From positions 22,524,589 through 22,588,588 of the forward strand of contig OZ038320.1 in the NCBI GenBank assembly GCA_964035795.1: a stretch of 64,000 bases of DNA, in the 5' to 3' direction. Shown piece after piece: positions 29,101 to 41,014 of this stretch (within the stretch, counting starts at the first letter, position 1; every line of letters begins with the position of its first letter). The translations under genes and the position numbers were made by a program. The notes below the pieces were generated by a model. That model searched no databases and was not told the DNA's origin. It saw only the letters and a program-made list of their open reading frames with translations. This DNA is from Pterobdella sp. o SKG-2022. Its lineage: Eukaryota > Annelida > Clitellata > Hirudinida > Piscicolidae.

Positions 29101-32100
29101 TGATATACGTCTTCAGACATACGCTGTATAAAACGGCCAAAATATAAGAGTCAATACTAAAAGAAGAATATTTTCCAAAACAAGCTTCAGATACTAAGCT
29201 GCAAAACTAAAAAAAAATTTGCAAAATGAGTTTTGTTGGCGTAAACTGTAGCTATATTAAGTAAAACAAAAAATTTAATATGAAAAATTTATAAGATTTT
29301 GATTCATACAATTTTTTCATATATTTTTTCTTTTCGCTTCTTCTCATTTCTATTCCAGCCGTTGCGTTGTATTTATTCTTTTATTTGTCAAGCATTTGGC
29401 TTCTTATAAGCCATCTGTTTTTTATTCATCCATCTATCTTCTTTTTTCTTTTCTTAAATTCAATTTTTTAATTATCTGCCTATCTGTATATTTGCATCGT
29501 GGGTTAACTTAACTATATTCTCTAATTCCCCATCAATCTCTCGTCTTCGTTTTTAACAATTTTCATCAAAAACATTACTGTTATTTTCATAAGACTTAAC
29601 ACAAGTTTAGCTAAAACTTACATGAAAAAAATACTTTAATTTTTGAAGCACTTCATTTTGTTTTATTTATATATTTAAGAAGGTTGTTCATTTGAGAAAA
29701 GCATGCTAAAAAGTTTGGAACTTTTTTTAAATTTTAAAAGAATAATTGAAACAAATTTAAAATGAACGTGGAAATATTTTCAAAACAGCTCGAATAATTT
29801 CATCGACAGAAAAAATTTCAATAAAGTTAAATTTTTAAAGTCGATTTATATCCTTACATTTTTTTTTAACAAATCAGTTCAAACAACATGGTTGAACATA
29901 ATAATCTTCTTTAACCAAAGTAAATACTTCAAATTATTTGAACACCAAAAGTAATTTTATTAAGTACAAGCTTTTCGTTAATAAAGTAACATTATCAAGT
30001 ACGTTAAAATTTTAAAAAGCTTTGTACTTAATAAAATTACCTTTAGTGTTCAAAAATTTGCAACATGGTTGAAGTTTTAAAAGTAAAAGGCATAATAAAG
30101 TTTTTAGATTTTAATTGAGTGTTGCAAAAGAAAAATGATTGAATTTGAAATCAATTTTTCAAAACTTTATGGCTATATGAAGACCGTTTATTTTAGAATT
30201 AAGTTTTGTATTTACAGCTGAACAATATTGTCTCCCTTGGCTTAAAGATGGGGAAATGAAGCTTTTAATTATTTAACTCATTACAACTGACTAATATTCT
30301 GTATAAAGCAGCATGGTTTCTGAAATTGCTTTTTTCTTCTATTCCTTTTCAATTAATTCATAAACTTATCCATCAATATTTATTTACTTCTTTGTTGCCC
30401 CATCTATCAACTTTCCACGCAGAAACTAATCCTTTACTTTCAACCTTCTGCGTATTCATCCATACGTAAAGATTTTGGTTTTCAATCTGATCTTATCGTA
30501 TTAAATATTTTGTAATTTTTTTTGACGAGAATAAAATTAAACTGTCTTCGGACAATTTATCTTTTAGAACATCATTTATTATTAATCATTGCTCCATTTA
30601 AACCTTGCTATTTCTAACTGTGAAATTTTTGGTTAATTTTTTAGCATACCGAAAGTTTTTGAGCATTTAATGAAGTAAATCTTTGATAAGTCAATTTTTG
30701 ATTTAATAATATCCTTTTCACGTTATCGCATTTTTCATCATTATATTTTAAAAACTTATTTCTTAATGATTTATTTATTAAATTTTCACAAAGTTTTCTT
30801 TTTAATTGAATAAAAATATAGTCTCTCAATTTAATTATTTAGTCGTTTCAATCCCCTATATCAGCCCGGCTTGCAGCTCATATTTTTAATCAAAATATGG
30901 TTCGCTAGTTTGGATTTATGGCCAAAAACATTCAAAGTACACTTTCTCATGTGATTTCAACTTTGTTATTTCCATTTCAATATTCAGCACACATGAGTCA
31001 GTAACGTCTCAAATGAATGACTTTCATACGATTTTCGTTTAAAATGAAAAATTTGAGTTTGTAAAATAAATCAAATAGTTTGGTTAAATCATTTTAAAAA
31101 TATTTTTTTTGTGTTGTGATATTTTTCTGAAATTTTTATTTTTTTGGGATGCTTCTGTGATGATATAGCTCCAAACAAAAAGAAGCATCTGCCTTCAGAA
31201 TTTGATTCACTTTTGATTTTTTCAAAATTTAAACTTGTTTTTCAAAATCAAAATAAACGTTTCTTAATATCAACTAACTATCAATTTCAATTTTAATTTA
31301 ATTTAAATATGAATTCTGAATAATCTATGAAGCATCTTAATATAAGTAACTTAGTGGAAATAATTACTGCTATGATAAAAGGTACTAATATTAAAAGACT
31401 AAACAACTTGGAAATGATGCGCAAAGCAGAAATGAGTCTCAGAGTAGAAGCACATTTTTTAGAGCTTTTGTTGGATTTGATCACTCAAATAATCAAAAAA
31501 GGCATCTAATAAAAGGTCAAGAAAAAATTTTTAAATTCAAGATCATGAGTTTTAAAAATCATTCCTAATTCGAGAAACGAAGAAAGAAAATGATTTTGAA
31601 TAGTTGGATAGCTAGTTAAAAAAAGGATTCAACAACATTAAATATTCACATCACTTTGAAACTTCATGGGTGGCATTCTTACGTCAGCAGGATGTGATGC
31701 TAATACAATTGATAGATATGCACCGTGGGATCACATGATGCTTTTAAAATGACCACGAAGACTGCGAAATTATCAAAGTTTTTGATGTAAACATAAAAGC
31801 TCTAAATAATTTATACGATAATAATAATAATAATACTAATAACAACAATCACAATAACAAAAATAATATTAATTATTATTTTACTTATCATAGAATAAAT
31901 ATACATTAATGATAAAAAAATGATAATAATAATTTATTTCAACCACAAAAACTTTCTTCAGTTAAGTCCTTCAACTTCACTCCAGGTGAGTTTCAAACTA
32001 GTTTTTAAGTTTTAACAACTTTTTAGGATTTTATGTAGAAAACTTGTGCCTGTTCTTTAAAATATGGCCAACCCATTTCAGAAGCCAATGGTGTTAACTT

Positions 32101-35100
32101 CTTCCATGAGTTTTTGTTGAGTACCTTTTTCTAGTTTGGCTCGGCTACAACTAACAAGTCATTTCTTCTTCTAGTTTTTCTAAAGTACTTATAGACAAAA
32201 GTTTTAGTTCTATGCATGATTTTATCATCACCCATATTTCTGATTCACTGAAGTTCTAGCTGAACGAGCCTACAGAAGAATTTTTTGATGTTAAGTGAGT
32301 GATGCAGTCCCAAATGTTTGTGAGCTGATGTGAGTTTATCGAGTTTCATCTGTCCTTTTCCGTACACCTCCATGTGCATCTTATGACATGTTCATCACAA
32401 ATACATACTGTTATGTTGTAACCAATTTAGTTTGAAGCTACTGAAAATTACAAAAATGATGCAAAACATATTTTTTCTCTCATAAACCTTAATTAGAGGC
32501 CTCACTCACTCTACAGCTCATAATATTTGAGACACTGGTCATGTTGATTTGTTTTCTTGGCATTTCATAATGCTTTAAAAATGTCAAAACTGTAAAAACT
32601 TTTTTTGTGCACAAATTTATGTGTAAAAAGAGTTTTAGTACAGTTAGTATCATAATATAGTAAGTAACAGCAGTATTTTGAATGTGAGTTCTATATTTAC
32701 ATTCTTATCAAATGATTTCCCATACCTTGGTTCTTGTATTTTTGAATTTCTTTCATTAGATTCAGAGATAATCAAGAGAATTGGCAAAGCTGCAGATACC
32801 TTGTCAAAGCTAACTGTCAGAGTGTGGAAAAACTCTTCATTGAAAATCAGCACAAAAATGTCAGTCTACAGTGCATGTATATTAAGCACTTTGCTCTATG
32901 GTAGCAAGACTTGGACATCATATGCTAGACAAAAAAAACGTCTAAGATTTTCCATCTAAAGAACCTGCGTTTTATCCTCGGTATCAGGTGGGAAGAAAAG
33001 AAGACTATTGTCGAACAAACTCAAAAAAATGCTACTGTTTTCTTTCTAATCATTTGAGAATAAAATCAAAAAACCCCATTAAAAATGAAACAATGTAAAA
33101 ACTCAAATGAACTTTTTTAGAAAAAAATACGAAGCACATTTTTTGATTCGTTATTCAGTCTTGTAGTGGGAAAAGAGCTAATAATAATTTAAAATGTTGC
33201 CTTGAACTTGTTGCGTTTTTATATGAGATTTTAGAGCTTCCTCATTGCTTAAGACATCTTTTATAGGTTTGTGATGGCAAACAAAATTCCTATACGTGCT
33301 GGTCTTCTGATGAACTGGTGAATAAAAGTATTTAAGCCAGTTTGGAACGTTCAATTTTTGAAATACATTTCATGAATAATTTAAATGTTCTTCAAAATAT
33401 TTTTGTTCAAACTTTGATATACAATTCATAAATAGTTTGGATGTTCTTCAAAATATTTAATAATACAAAATTGTATTTAAATGTAAAAAATGATTGATGC
33501 AATAAAGATAATGATAAATTTTTCTATCTTATTATTGTAAAAATGATTTGAAATATATAATGGCTCAAAATATCATACGCAAATAAGTGAAAGGGCGGCA
33601 AACGAATGGTAACATAGATGAATTGATGTGAGATGGATTCAGGCTGATTGATGTGTCTCGTAGAATTTGTATTGAATTTTTGCGCTATTTATTGGCTCAA
33701 AATTGACTACACAATTTTTCAACTAGCATTTTATTAAACAATAAACAAATATCGAGAAATTTGAAACTATATCACCTGTTTAATTTCTGTATATCTAATA
33801 AGAGATTTTTATCCCAATGTAGCATTCATATGTCTGAAATATTGCTAGCCTTTGACTCACCTTGGTCAGTATCAGAGTTCGTTTTGGGTTTGTATTGAAT
33901 GGGCAGAGTTGGGACTTTTGCAGCTGAAAAACGATCAAAAAGTCATAAAAACTTTAAAGTATTTCTAAAATAAACTTCATGATAGTTGAAGCATTCGAAA
34001 TTATAAAAGAAATACTGTATAAAATATAAAAAATCAACTTATGAGCTCTATAGGTTTGCAGATACAAGTGGACACACACAAACCTTCTTCACACAAGCCT
34101 ATATTGCCCTTCCATCTCTTACTTACTCTGTCACATATCAAGTTGTACACACCATCGCTGAAGTTACACCTTTAAATAGAGAAGAAATTTGGAACAAGCA
34201 ATATACATAAGTCTTATCAAGAAAAAATCATAAAGCTTCATTACAGTGGACTTTTGAATTTAAAATTAGTTTTAGCATTGAATGATTGGAACGAATGAGT
34301 GACTTTTTCCAGCAAAAAGATTATAGCAGGTCTTTTTATAAAATTTATATAGTTTGTTTTAACACCATCTGTTTAAATATTTAAAAATTTAAATCACTTT
34401 CAATTTCGCCATTCAAATGTTTCAAATTTATGTATTGTTTAAATTTATCACTATAAGAGACTTCGCGAAAATAAAGCAATATAAATTATCAAACAGCACT
34501 CAGTTTTTTTCGAGAAAAAAATTTTCAAAAGTTTTTTGCATGTGTAAAGATTTATTAAACAATTATGATGTGCGAAACAAAAAGAGATGGCGATCACTTG
34601 ACGGTGAGATGGTCGTTGTATCTTTCGGTCACTGCATTGTCTATCTTCAAGTTTTCACACCCAGTAACTGTAATGCAAATAACAATTACCGTAAATCAAA
34701 GAATTTTATTATGCAACTTGATTTTTTAGACAAACACTCGGTATTGCCGACAAATGTTTGTTTTTCTTATTTCGTAAAGTTGCTAGTTATCATATAGTAA
34801 AAAATTCAAAATTGAAAAACATAATGGAGGTTTGAACGGTCATGTTGCTAATATGTTATCTACAAGTGTGGTCAACTGTATGCATAACTTGCTTCAAGTC
34901 TCCATTGAGTTGACCTGAGCATGTGTCTATGTATCTGCTCTCAATAACAAGACAAATTGAAACTATTATATATAATGTTTCAACAAGTGTTGCTGATAGC
35001 AACTTTCAATTAATGTTTTTTGTTTCCAACACCATTATTTTGCTTATATACAATTTCAAGACAAGTATAAAAATAATTTATGGAGTTTTCATATTACACT

Positions 35101-38100
35101 GCGTGATAAAGCATTTAGTTTTTTCATCTGGTTTATCCCGTATTACTTTTTGCAATTTTTTTTAAAACTTCGTGTATTTGTGTGTGCATGAGGTTGGAGT
35201 TCAAGCGGTTACTACGTGCCAAGCTTGACTGAAATCATTTCTTTGTTCACCTTTTTCAATATTTTTCAAGAATAGCTATCTATATATATATTCTCACTTT
35301 ATATATTCGATTATTTTTCTATTTATTTGCCTGAAATTTTTCGACTGAGGCTATACTTGTTAATCCATTCAATTTCATTTCCCATAGCTCCATGTTTATT
35401 GATTGCTTTTGGCAATTTTAATTTCAATTTTTTTAATTTTTGTTCTTTCCTACCACTCCATGTGTGCATGCCGAATCGTACATAAAAATTCCCAAAAAAT
35501 GAAAGCAATACATGTCTTTTTTTTAACGATACACTTTTTAAAATTAAAAGTTAATTTTTTCAATTTTTGAAGAAAAGAATAGGCTATGAGAATGTCTTTT
35601 CATTTTAAACTTTTGACTCTGGTCTTAAGCATTCGGGTCAGATGTGATCTTTTTGAACTAAGCAAGATAAATTTGAGATTATTTTTTGGTATTTTTAAAT
35701 CCTCTTTCTAAAAATTACGGATAAAAATTTTTTGAAAATTAAAATCGAATCTTAAAGGCTTTGAGAAAATTTTATAAATTCTTCAAGTAAGAGGCAAGTG
35801 TAACTCAATAAGAGCAACGCCAAAATTAAGCAATTTGAATTACCAAAGTAATAATGACTTTAATTGAATACACGTAAATACAAAAATTAACCTTCATAAT
35901 GCAATATACCGATGAGTAATTTAGATGGATTGTTGCCATTGCTATTTGAAATTACTTCCGATGGGGAAGGGGAGTCTTGCAGCAAATGTTTTTGCTTCGT
36001 GTCTTGTTTTTTTGAGTCTTCTTTAAGGTTTTTCATTTCATTTTTTGATCTTTTATTCCGTGAATGACGGCTCGACTGAAAAGCCTGATTTTTTATCTGC
36101 TTTGGTCTCATTTCTTCAGCTTCATTATATACTTCTGTTAATTCACCTTGTAGAAATTTCTTGGAAGAGTTAATGTTATGATAGTTTTCTAGGAGTGAAT
36201 ATAAAGGCGAATGAATGGTGTTTTTAAGCTTCAAAAAAATGTTTTTATTTGAAAAAAATTGATGATCTGATGCCTTCATTAAATTTCTTTTGTACAAGCT
36301 GTTTGGATATCTGAAGTGCAATCTATGTTGACATCGGTGTTGATTTTTTATCTGAAGTTTTTGATTTTTGTTCAATTTTTTTTGAAAATCGAAATTCGAA
36401 GTGATAGGCGTTCTTAGTTGTAATTTTAGTTTTAACTTGAATTTATTTTTCCAGTCTTTAATTGGCTGTTCTCGTCTATGTAATCTGGATTTGAAGTGTC
36501 GATGTTTGTGCTGATTAAAACCTTGGTGTTTGTATGGTTGGTTGCGAAAATCTTTGGGAAGTTTTTGTTGGGCGATAAAGACGCTGACCTCATGAGTCTC
36601 AGATGTGTACACATGAGTCAATCTTGACTCAAAGCCGCACATGTTTGCACTATAGATCTTGCCTGACACTTCTTCAAAGATCATTTTCACTTCGTGGCAC
36701 GCTTTTGATGTTAGAACGCCCTTGTTTGAAATACAAAATGATGTTAAAAAGGTCAAAGCTTTGACTAGTTCAAAAAAATATTTTTCATATTTTTTAATAA
36801 ATTTTTTTCAAATAACAACAACTGTTAAAAGCAAAAAAAAAATCAATATTTACTTCATTTTGTGTTACAGCAGACTCGTTATCACCATCTTCATCATCGT
36901 TTTCTAGTTTATTCTGGACGGCTGAAGTTTTTTGTTTGATACTATTTTGAAAATCACTTTGAGCATGGTTATTGCCATGTTGAAATGTAAACAACGTGAA
37001 ATTGACTTTTTGTCCTTGAAGTCCCCTGATGACCCAAGAGCAAAAAGGAGACCCTGGAGTAGTGATAGTGACGGAGGGATGGGTCGATGGCTGGTATAAC
37101 ATTAGACTTCCTTTTTCGCTCTTAACAACGGCAGTTTGATGTGGTGAAAAACACGGCTGAGGCTGCTGAACTGTTATTAGTGATCATAAAAATTATTAAA
37201 GAAAAGTGATGAAAGGAGTACATTAAAAAAAGGAAACGAGAACTTTCTTGTTTAGCATAATTTTTTTGAGACATATCACTTTTAATAAAAAGCTTTTTAT
37301 CATTTCATATATCGCTGTGTCAAAAAATAGACGTTATAAATATTTCTGACTGAAAGATAAATCAATATAACTATTTGATTTTTTACTTTTTGGAAGGCTC
37401 AAGTTAAAACAGTTAATATCTAGGAAAAATTCTGAATTTAAAACTCCAATATTTAATTTCTTTCAATTGTGGCTCATAAGAAATTTTTTTTAAAATTCTT
37501 CACGTTTAACGATAGGAATCTTTATTAATCACAATAAAGTTTATGCACTTGTCAATCAAGCTTTATATACAAGTGATGAATAAAAAACGTTGAAATATTT
37601 CAAAAAATAAAGTTTTCGATGTTTTTGTTTAACTTTATATATTATGACAAAAACATAAGAAAAGACTTTTTTATAATTAAACATTTATAAAAAAATTTTT
37701 TAAAATTAATATGAGCTGAAAAGAAGGTTGTATGAAGAAAAATATTTTTCAAAAAAGATCAAAAAGAGTATTTGAATCGAAAGCAATGTGTCACACTAAA
37801 AGGCAATAAATAATAAGCGCACGGGAGTCTTTGAAGCCAAACTAAACGCTGCCACTTCATCTCTATTATCTACTTTCCTATTTGAAATTTTCCATCTGAA
37901 AACTATCTTAAGTTACAGAAATTTTTTTACTGCTCAAGTATTTCCCACTTTTTTTGACTCGTTATTTAAACACACTTTATGTTTTTTTTCAAAACATCTA
38001 AAAGCCTATTCAAGCCTAAAATTTTAATATTCTCATCAACGATATTAACACTGTAATTAAGTTGTAGCTCAGCTCATGGATGGTTTCACAACAGCAACTT

Positions 38101-40889
38101 AAATAATTTGATTTGTTTTTGAAACAAAATGAAAAAAACTTTATATTCAAGTTTTGATGAAAATTTTAATTCAATTAAAACTTTTTTTTGGATAAAAACT
38201 CTCTCCAAAAAATACGGTTTCAATTCAAATTTGAACATCCATTCAAGCTTTTAAGAAATAATCAACTAAGTAAACCTCCAGCGTAAATAGAAAATGTTGA
38301 AAAATTATAAACGTTATTATATTTTATAAAAATCAATTGAAGATTTATACATTTATTTTAAATAAAAACTAAAAGCTATAGTTTTCGATAAGTATAGCTT
38401 TGCCATAAAACGTTAGCATACATAAGATGTCTCTAAAAATTTTTTAAAATATAAACGTTATAAAAGTTCCTGGTGGAAAGTGATAGGTTCATAGAAAAGA
38501 CATACTGATTATGGGGACATTACCATAGTACCTTTGGAGTTTCACTTCATCAAAATACAAGCAAGCACCATCCGACAAGAAGACATCTCAAGCCCCCTAG
38601 AGGCAATAAATCAATCACGTGCCAAATAAACCAACCAATCAATCATAAGCTCATTTGTCATTGACTCAATAAGACTTCTTATCTTCCAGTTGCAGTTTGT
38701 CTGAATATGAGAAGAGAAATGAAATTGGAATAAGCGTTAATTGAAAAGCCAAAAATAGTGCAAACTATTAAATTTGAAACATACGGCTGAAAATTTTTTT
38801 TTTGAAGTTTGGACATTAAGCTCTTAATATGAATGAACAAATTTTGCTATGCATGGAGCAAACTTTGTACAGAAGAATTTAGTTTGCTATAATAAAAAAG
38901 ACTCAATAAAAGTCAATTTCTAATTCTTTTATATTCTTCTATTCCAGTTATATTTTCCCGCTTTCATAAATCGACTGTCAAACACAAAAACCAAGACAAA
39001 CGTACTAGTGTACAAAATTAACAATCGCTATCAGGTTCTCCACTCAGCTAAATGAATACCAAAATCTCAAGCTTTAAGAAAACACTTTAGAGTATTAATT
39101 TCAATCATTTATATATTGTATAAAAATATTTTTTAGACGAAAATATTTCAATTTAGAACTTTGAAACTTTCAACTTTATGACTGGATGGAAATTTTTCTT
39201 TATATCATCAGTGCGGAACATAGAAAATTCTATTTTTCATTTTTTTCAACTATAATCTCTTACAGCATTTCTAATCCAGGCATTATCTTGTCAACACAAC
39301 CAAGCCAATCCTCATCTCAACTTATTCTTTAAAACTCCTATTCAACTTTTTTGGAATTATTTCGATATTTTATTTTGGTTTTTAACATATTTTTAATAAA
39401 TTTGATTTGAATTTTTAAGCTTTTGATTTTCAAAACTTTTAGAAGAAATAAATTAGAAGTTTTTAATGAAAAATCCAATTTTTTCAGAATTTGAAAAAGA
39501 CAAATTTATCAAAATTCAATCTTTTACACAAAAAGTCTGGAATAATTTAATAACAATAAGTAATTTCACAACAAGGAAAAGAGCGCCTGATGAAAGAAGG
39601 CATATTGAACTCACCCTGTACGCATGTATAGCTGGCCTCCATGTAAGGCATCACTTCTTTGTGGCATGGCATTATGGAATGGAATGTTGGGTGGGGCAAC
39701 TTCAAACGGCAAAAACTGCGTCCTGGTACGCGTATTTAGAGATTACTATGTGAACTTTGAATCATTTTTTTAATGAAGTAAATAATATAAATATTCGAAG
39801 TTTGGAGTTTCACCGTTAAATTTATTTTTCAAAGCTGGAGTTGAAACCTATAACAAATCTAAAAAACTTCTCTTATTCAGAAATCTATGGTTTTTTAGTA
39901 AATCCTGAGAAAGCTCAATTTTTTTAAAGATAAAAGGAAGCGAAAAATGGCTAAATTACTAATGAGCAGCTTGTCAATTATCAATACTTTTAAATTACCG
40001 ACTAAAAGTTTACTTCATCGACTGTGAAGTGCAATAAGAAAGATATATGAAAGACATTATTGAAAATTTAAATTTAACAAGGAATTTCAAAAACTAAAAA
40101 AATTTACTATGAATTTTAGACCTTAAAAAATCTCAACAAAGAAAGCCTTAAAAAAAGATTAAAGTAAATGATGTACAAACCAGTGCACAAAGCGTCCATA
40201 TGACTGAGAATGTCCACGTGACAACCCATATCCCCGTGATCTTCTTGCATGCATCTGCCGAAGCTACAAGTCACAAATATACTTTAAACTCTTGTCTTCA
40301 ATGTGTCTTTATTTGAAAAGTCTATTTCAGTGGAATGTTGAAAGCACTTTTCTAGATTTTTAAGGTTTTGTATTTGAATTTTAGATTGAGTTTTCATATC
40401 TATAAAAATACATAAACAAAATTCAAAGTTGAATATTCTACAATTCCATTGTAGTCAAAACGTTTTCAACTATGAAAAGTTCAATTTTACTACGAATTTC
40501 TTTTGCACCAGTCAGGCTAAAATCAATGCTCAAACGCTACAATAAAATTATAACGATGTTCGAAGCAAAAATCAACTTTCGTATCAACATCCGGCATACA
40601 ACGTGAATTTATGCAATTTATAATTATTTATCCAATAAAAAAATTCCATTTAATTAATAATTAATTTGAAAAAAATTATTTTTAAAAATTATTTCTTTTT
40701 TAATAAAACATGATAAAAACTTAAATCAAAATAAAACGTGAAATAAACATCGCTTTATACGAATTGAGAAAACGTACCGCATCCTTCCATAGCGGGCTAA
40801 AAGCATCATCACTACATACCCCTCTTCACACTCCGCATTAAACACCTCCCATCTGCAATACTCTCCTATCATATCTCTACCCATATTTT
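26187..40889 (-). CDS. Single-pass receptor: SUEL lectin, CUB (with insertion), Sushi, TM, long cytoplasmic tail; 5' end missing
   Basis: Exons joined in phase: 40889-40778, 40263-40181, 39722-39615, 37170-36854, 36720-35892, 34667-34598, 34169-34084, 33923-33861, 27717-27630, 27552-26187; 1039 codons plus stop, so every phase agrees. Domains: SUEL/Gal-lectin (WEVFNAECEEG, LLARYGRMR, HMDALCTGRSFC, PCHKEVMPYMEASYTCVQ); CUB (FCSWVIRGLQGQKVNFTLF, ACHEVKMIFEE, MCGFESRLTHVYTSETHEV), broken before its last strand (LLIGILHYEG) by about 200 basic K/N/Q/H-rich residues; Sushi (GCENLKIDN, TVKCNFSDGVYNLICD, RWKGNIGLCEE); TM helix VLVVIGSGVAIGVACGVF and on to FAMVLCH; cytoplasmic Asn/Asp/Ser-rich tail of about 454 residues with a Cys-rich patch YCNKCCSTKC. 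It is probably a cell-surface receptor binding carbohydrate or matrix. The signal-peptide exon (needed in phase 1) was not found. The domain calls are strong; gene identity and ligand are unknown. Confidence 0.8.
28622..28755 (-). other. Candidate alternative exon in the receptor's juxtamembrane intron
   Basis: After an acceptor at 28756-28757 a frame of 43 codons opens: IGTKISVISYGFDTNLKRC, then FVKPHSEYHAEASNIFKRVL and TAA. It enters in phase 1, matching the exon ending at 33861. Read to its stop it would give a soluble form without the TM helix. A donor at 28686-28685 would instead give a 69-nt cassette that re-enters the TM exon in phase 1. Codon choice is less AT-biased than the intron. 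Short open frames are common, so confidence is modest. Confidence 0.35.
29934..30056. repeat. Inverted repeat with arms of about 40 bp
   Basis: Left arm 29934-29974 (contains gtaattttattaagtacaag) and right arm 30014-30056 (contains tgtacttaataaaattac) are near-complementary, separated by about 40 bases. The string aacatggttgaa lies on both sides (about 29885 and 30062) in direct orientation. It is within an intron of the receptor gene. Confidence 0.65.
31808..31870. repeat. (AAT/AAC)n microsatellite
   Basis: A run of ataataataataataat followed by imperfect aacaacaat units. It lies in an intron of the receptor gene. Confidence 0.7.
32690..33055 (+). mobile_element. RTE-like LINE fragment (RT thumb region)
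   Basis: Reads ND(F)PYLGSCIFEFLSL-type and then SEIIKRIGKAADTLSKLTVR, followed by CILSTLLYGSKTWTSYARQ, then after a one-base shift near 32950 FHLKNLRFILGIRWEEKKT. These are the standard blocks C-terminal to the LINE reverse transcriptase active site. It is a 5'- and 3'-truncated dead copy, on the strand opposite to the host receptor gene, and of a different family from the 6-9.7 kb element. Confidence 0.8.
33364..33458. repeat. Imperfect direct duplication
   Basis: Two copies of about 39 bp, at 33364-33402 and 33420-33458, both end in atgttcttcaaaatattt. They are 56 bases apart start to start. A local duplication, probably without function. Confidence 0.5.
38364..38437. repeat. Fragment of the 18.8-kb MITE-like family
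   Basis: Contains ctatagttttcgataagtat and, at 38418-38437, the exact reverse complement of 18782-18801 (atacataagatgtctctaaa). Only one arm is present. Confidence 0.6.
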
Positions 40890-40954
40890 CTGTGGTTTTG
40901 AAACAATTTTAAGTGTTTTTATATGCTTTAAGGAAAGTTAAATAGGGTAGGTTA

Positions 40955-41014
40955 GTTGAAAAGCTTATAACAGTGTTGAAAAGCTCATAACAGTGTTGAA
41001 AAGCTCATAATAGT
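40955..41014. repeat. Three tandem copies of a 20-bp unit
   Basis: Units gttgaaaagctcataacagt at 40955-40974, 40975-40994 and 40995-41014 differ by one base each. They lie just upstream of the first receptor exon I can place. Confidence 0.8.

Noticed and set aside
34417..34797. 126-codon plus-strand open frame
   Set aside because: It overlaps the Sushi exon 34667-34598, whose minus-strand reading has domain and phase support; treated as a shadow.
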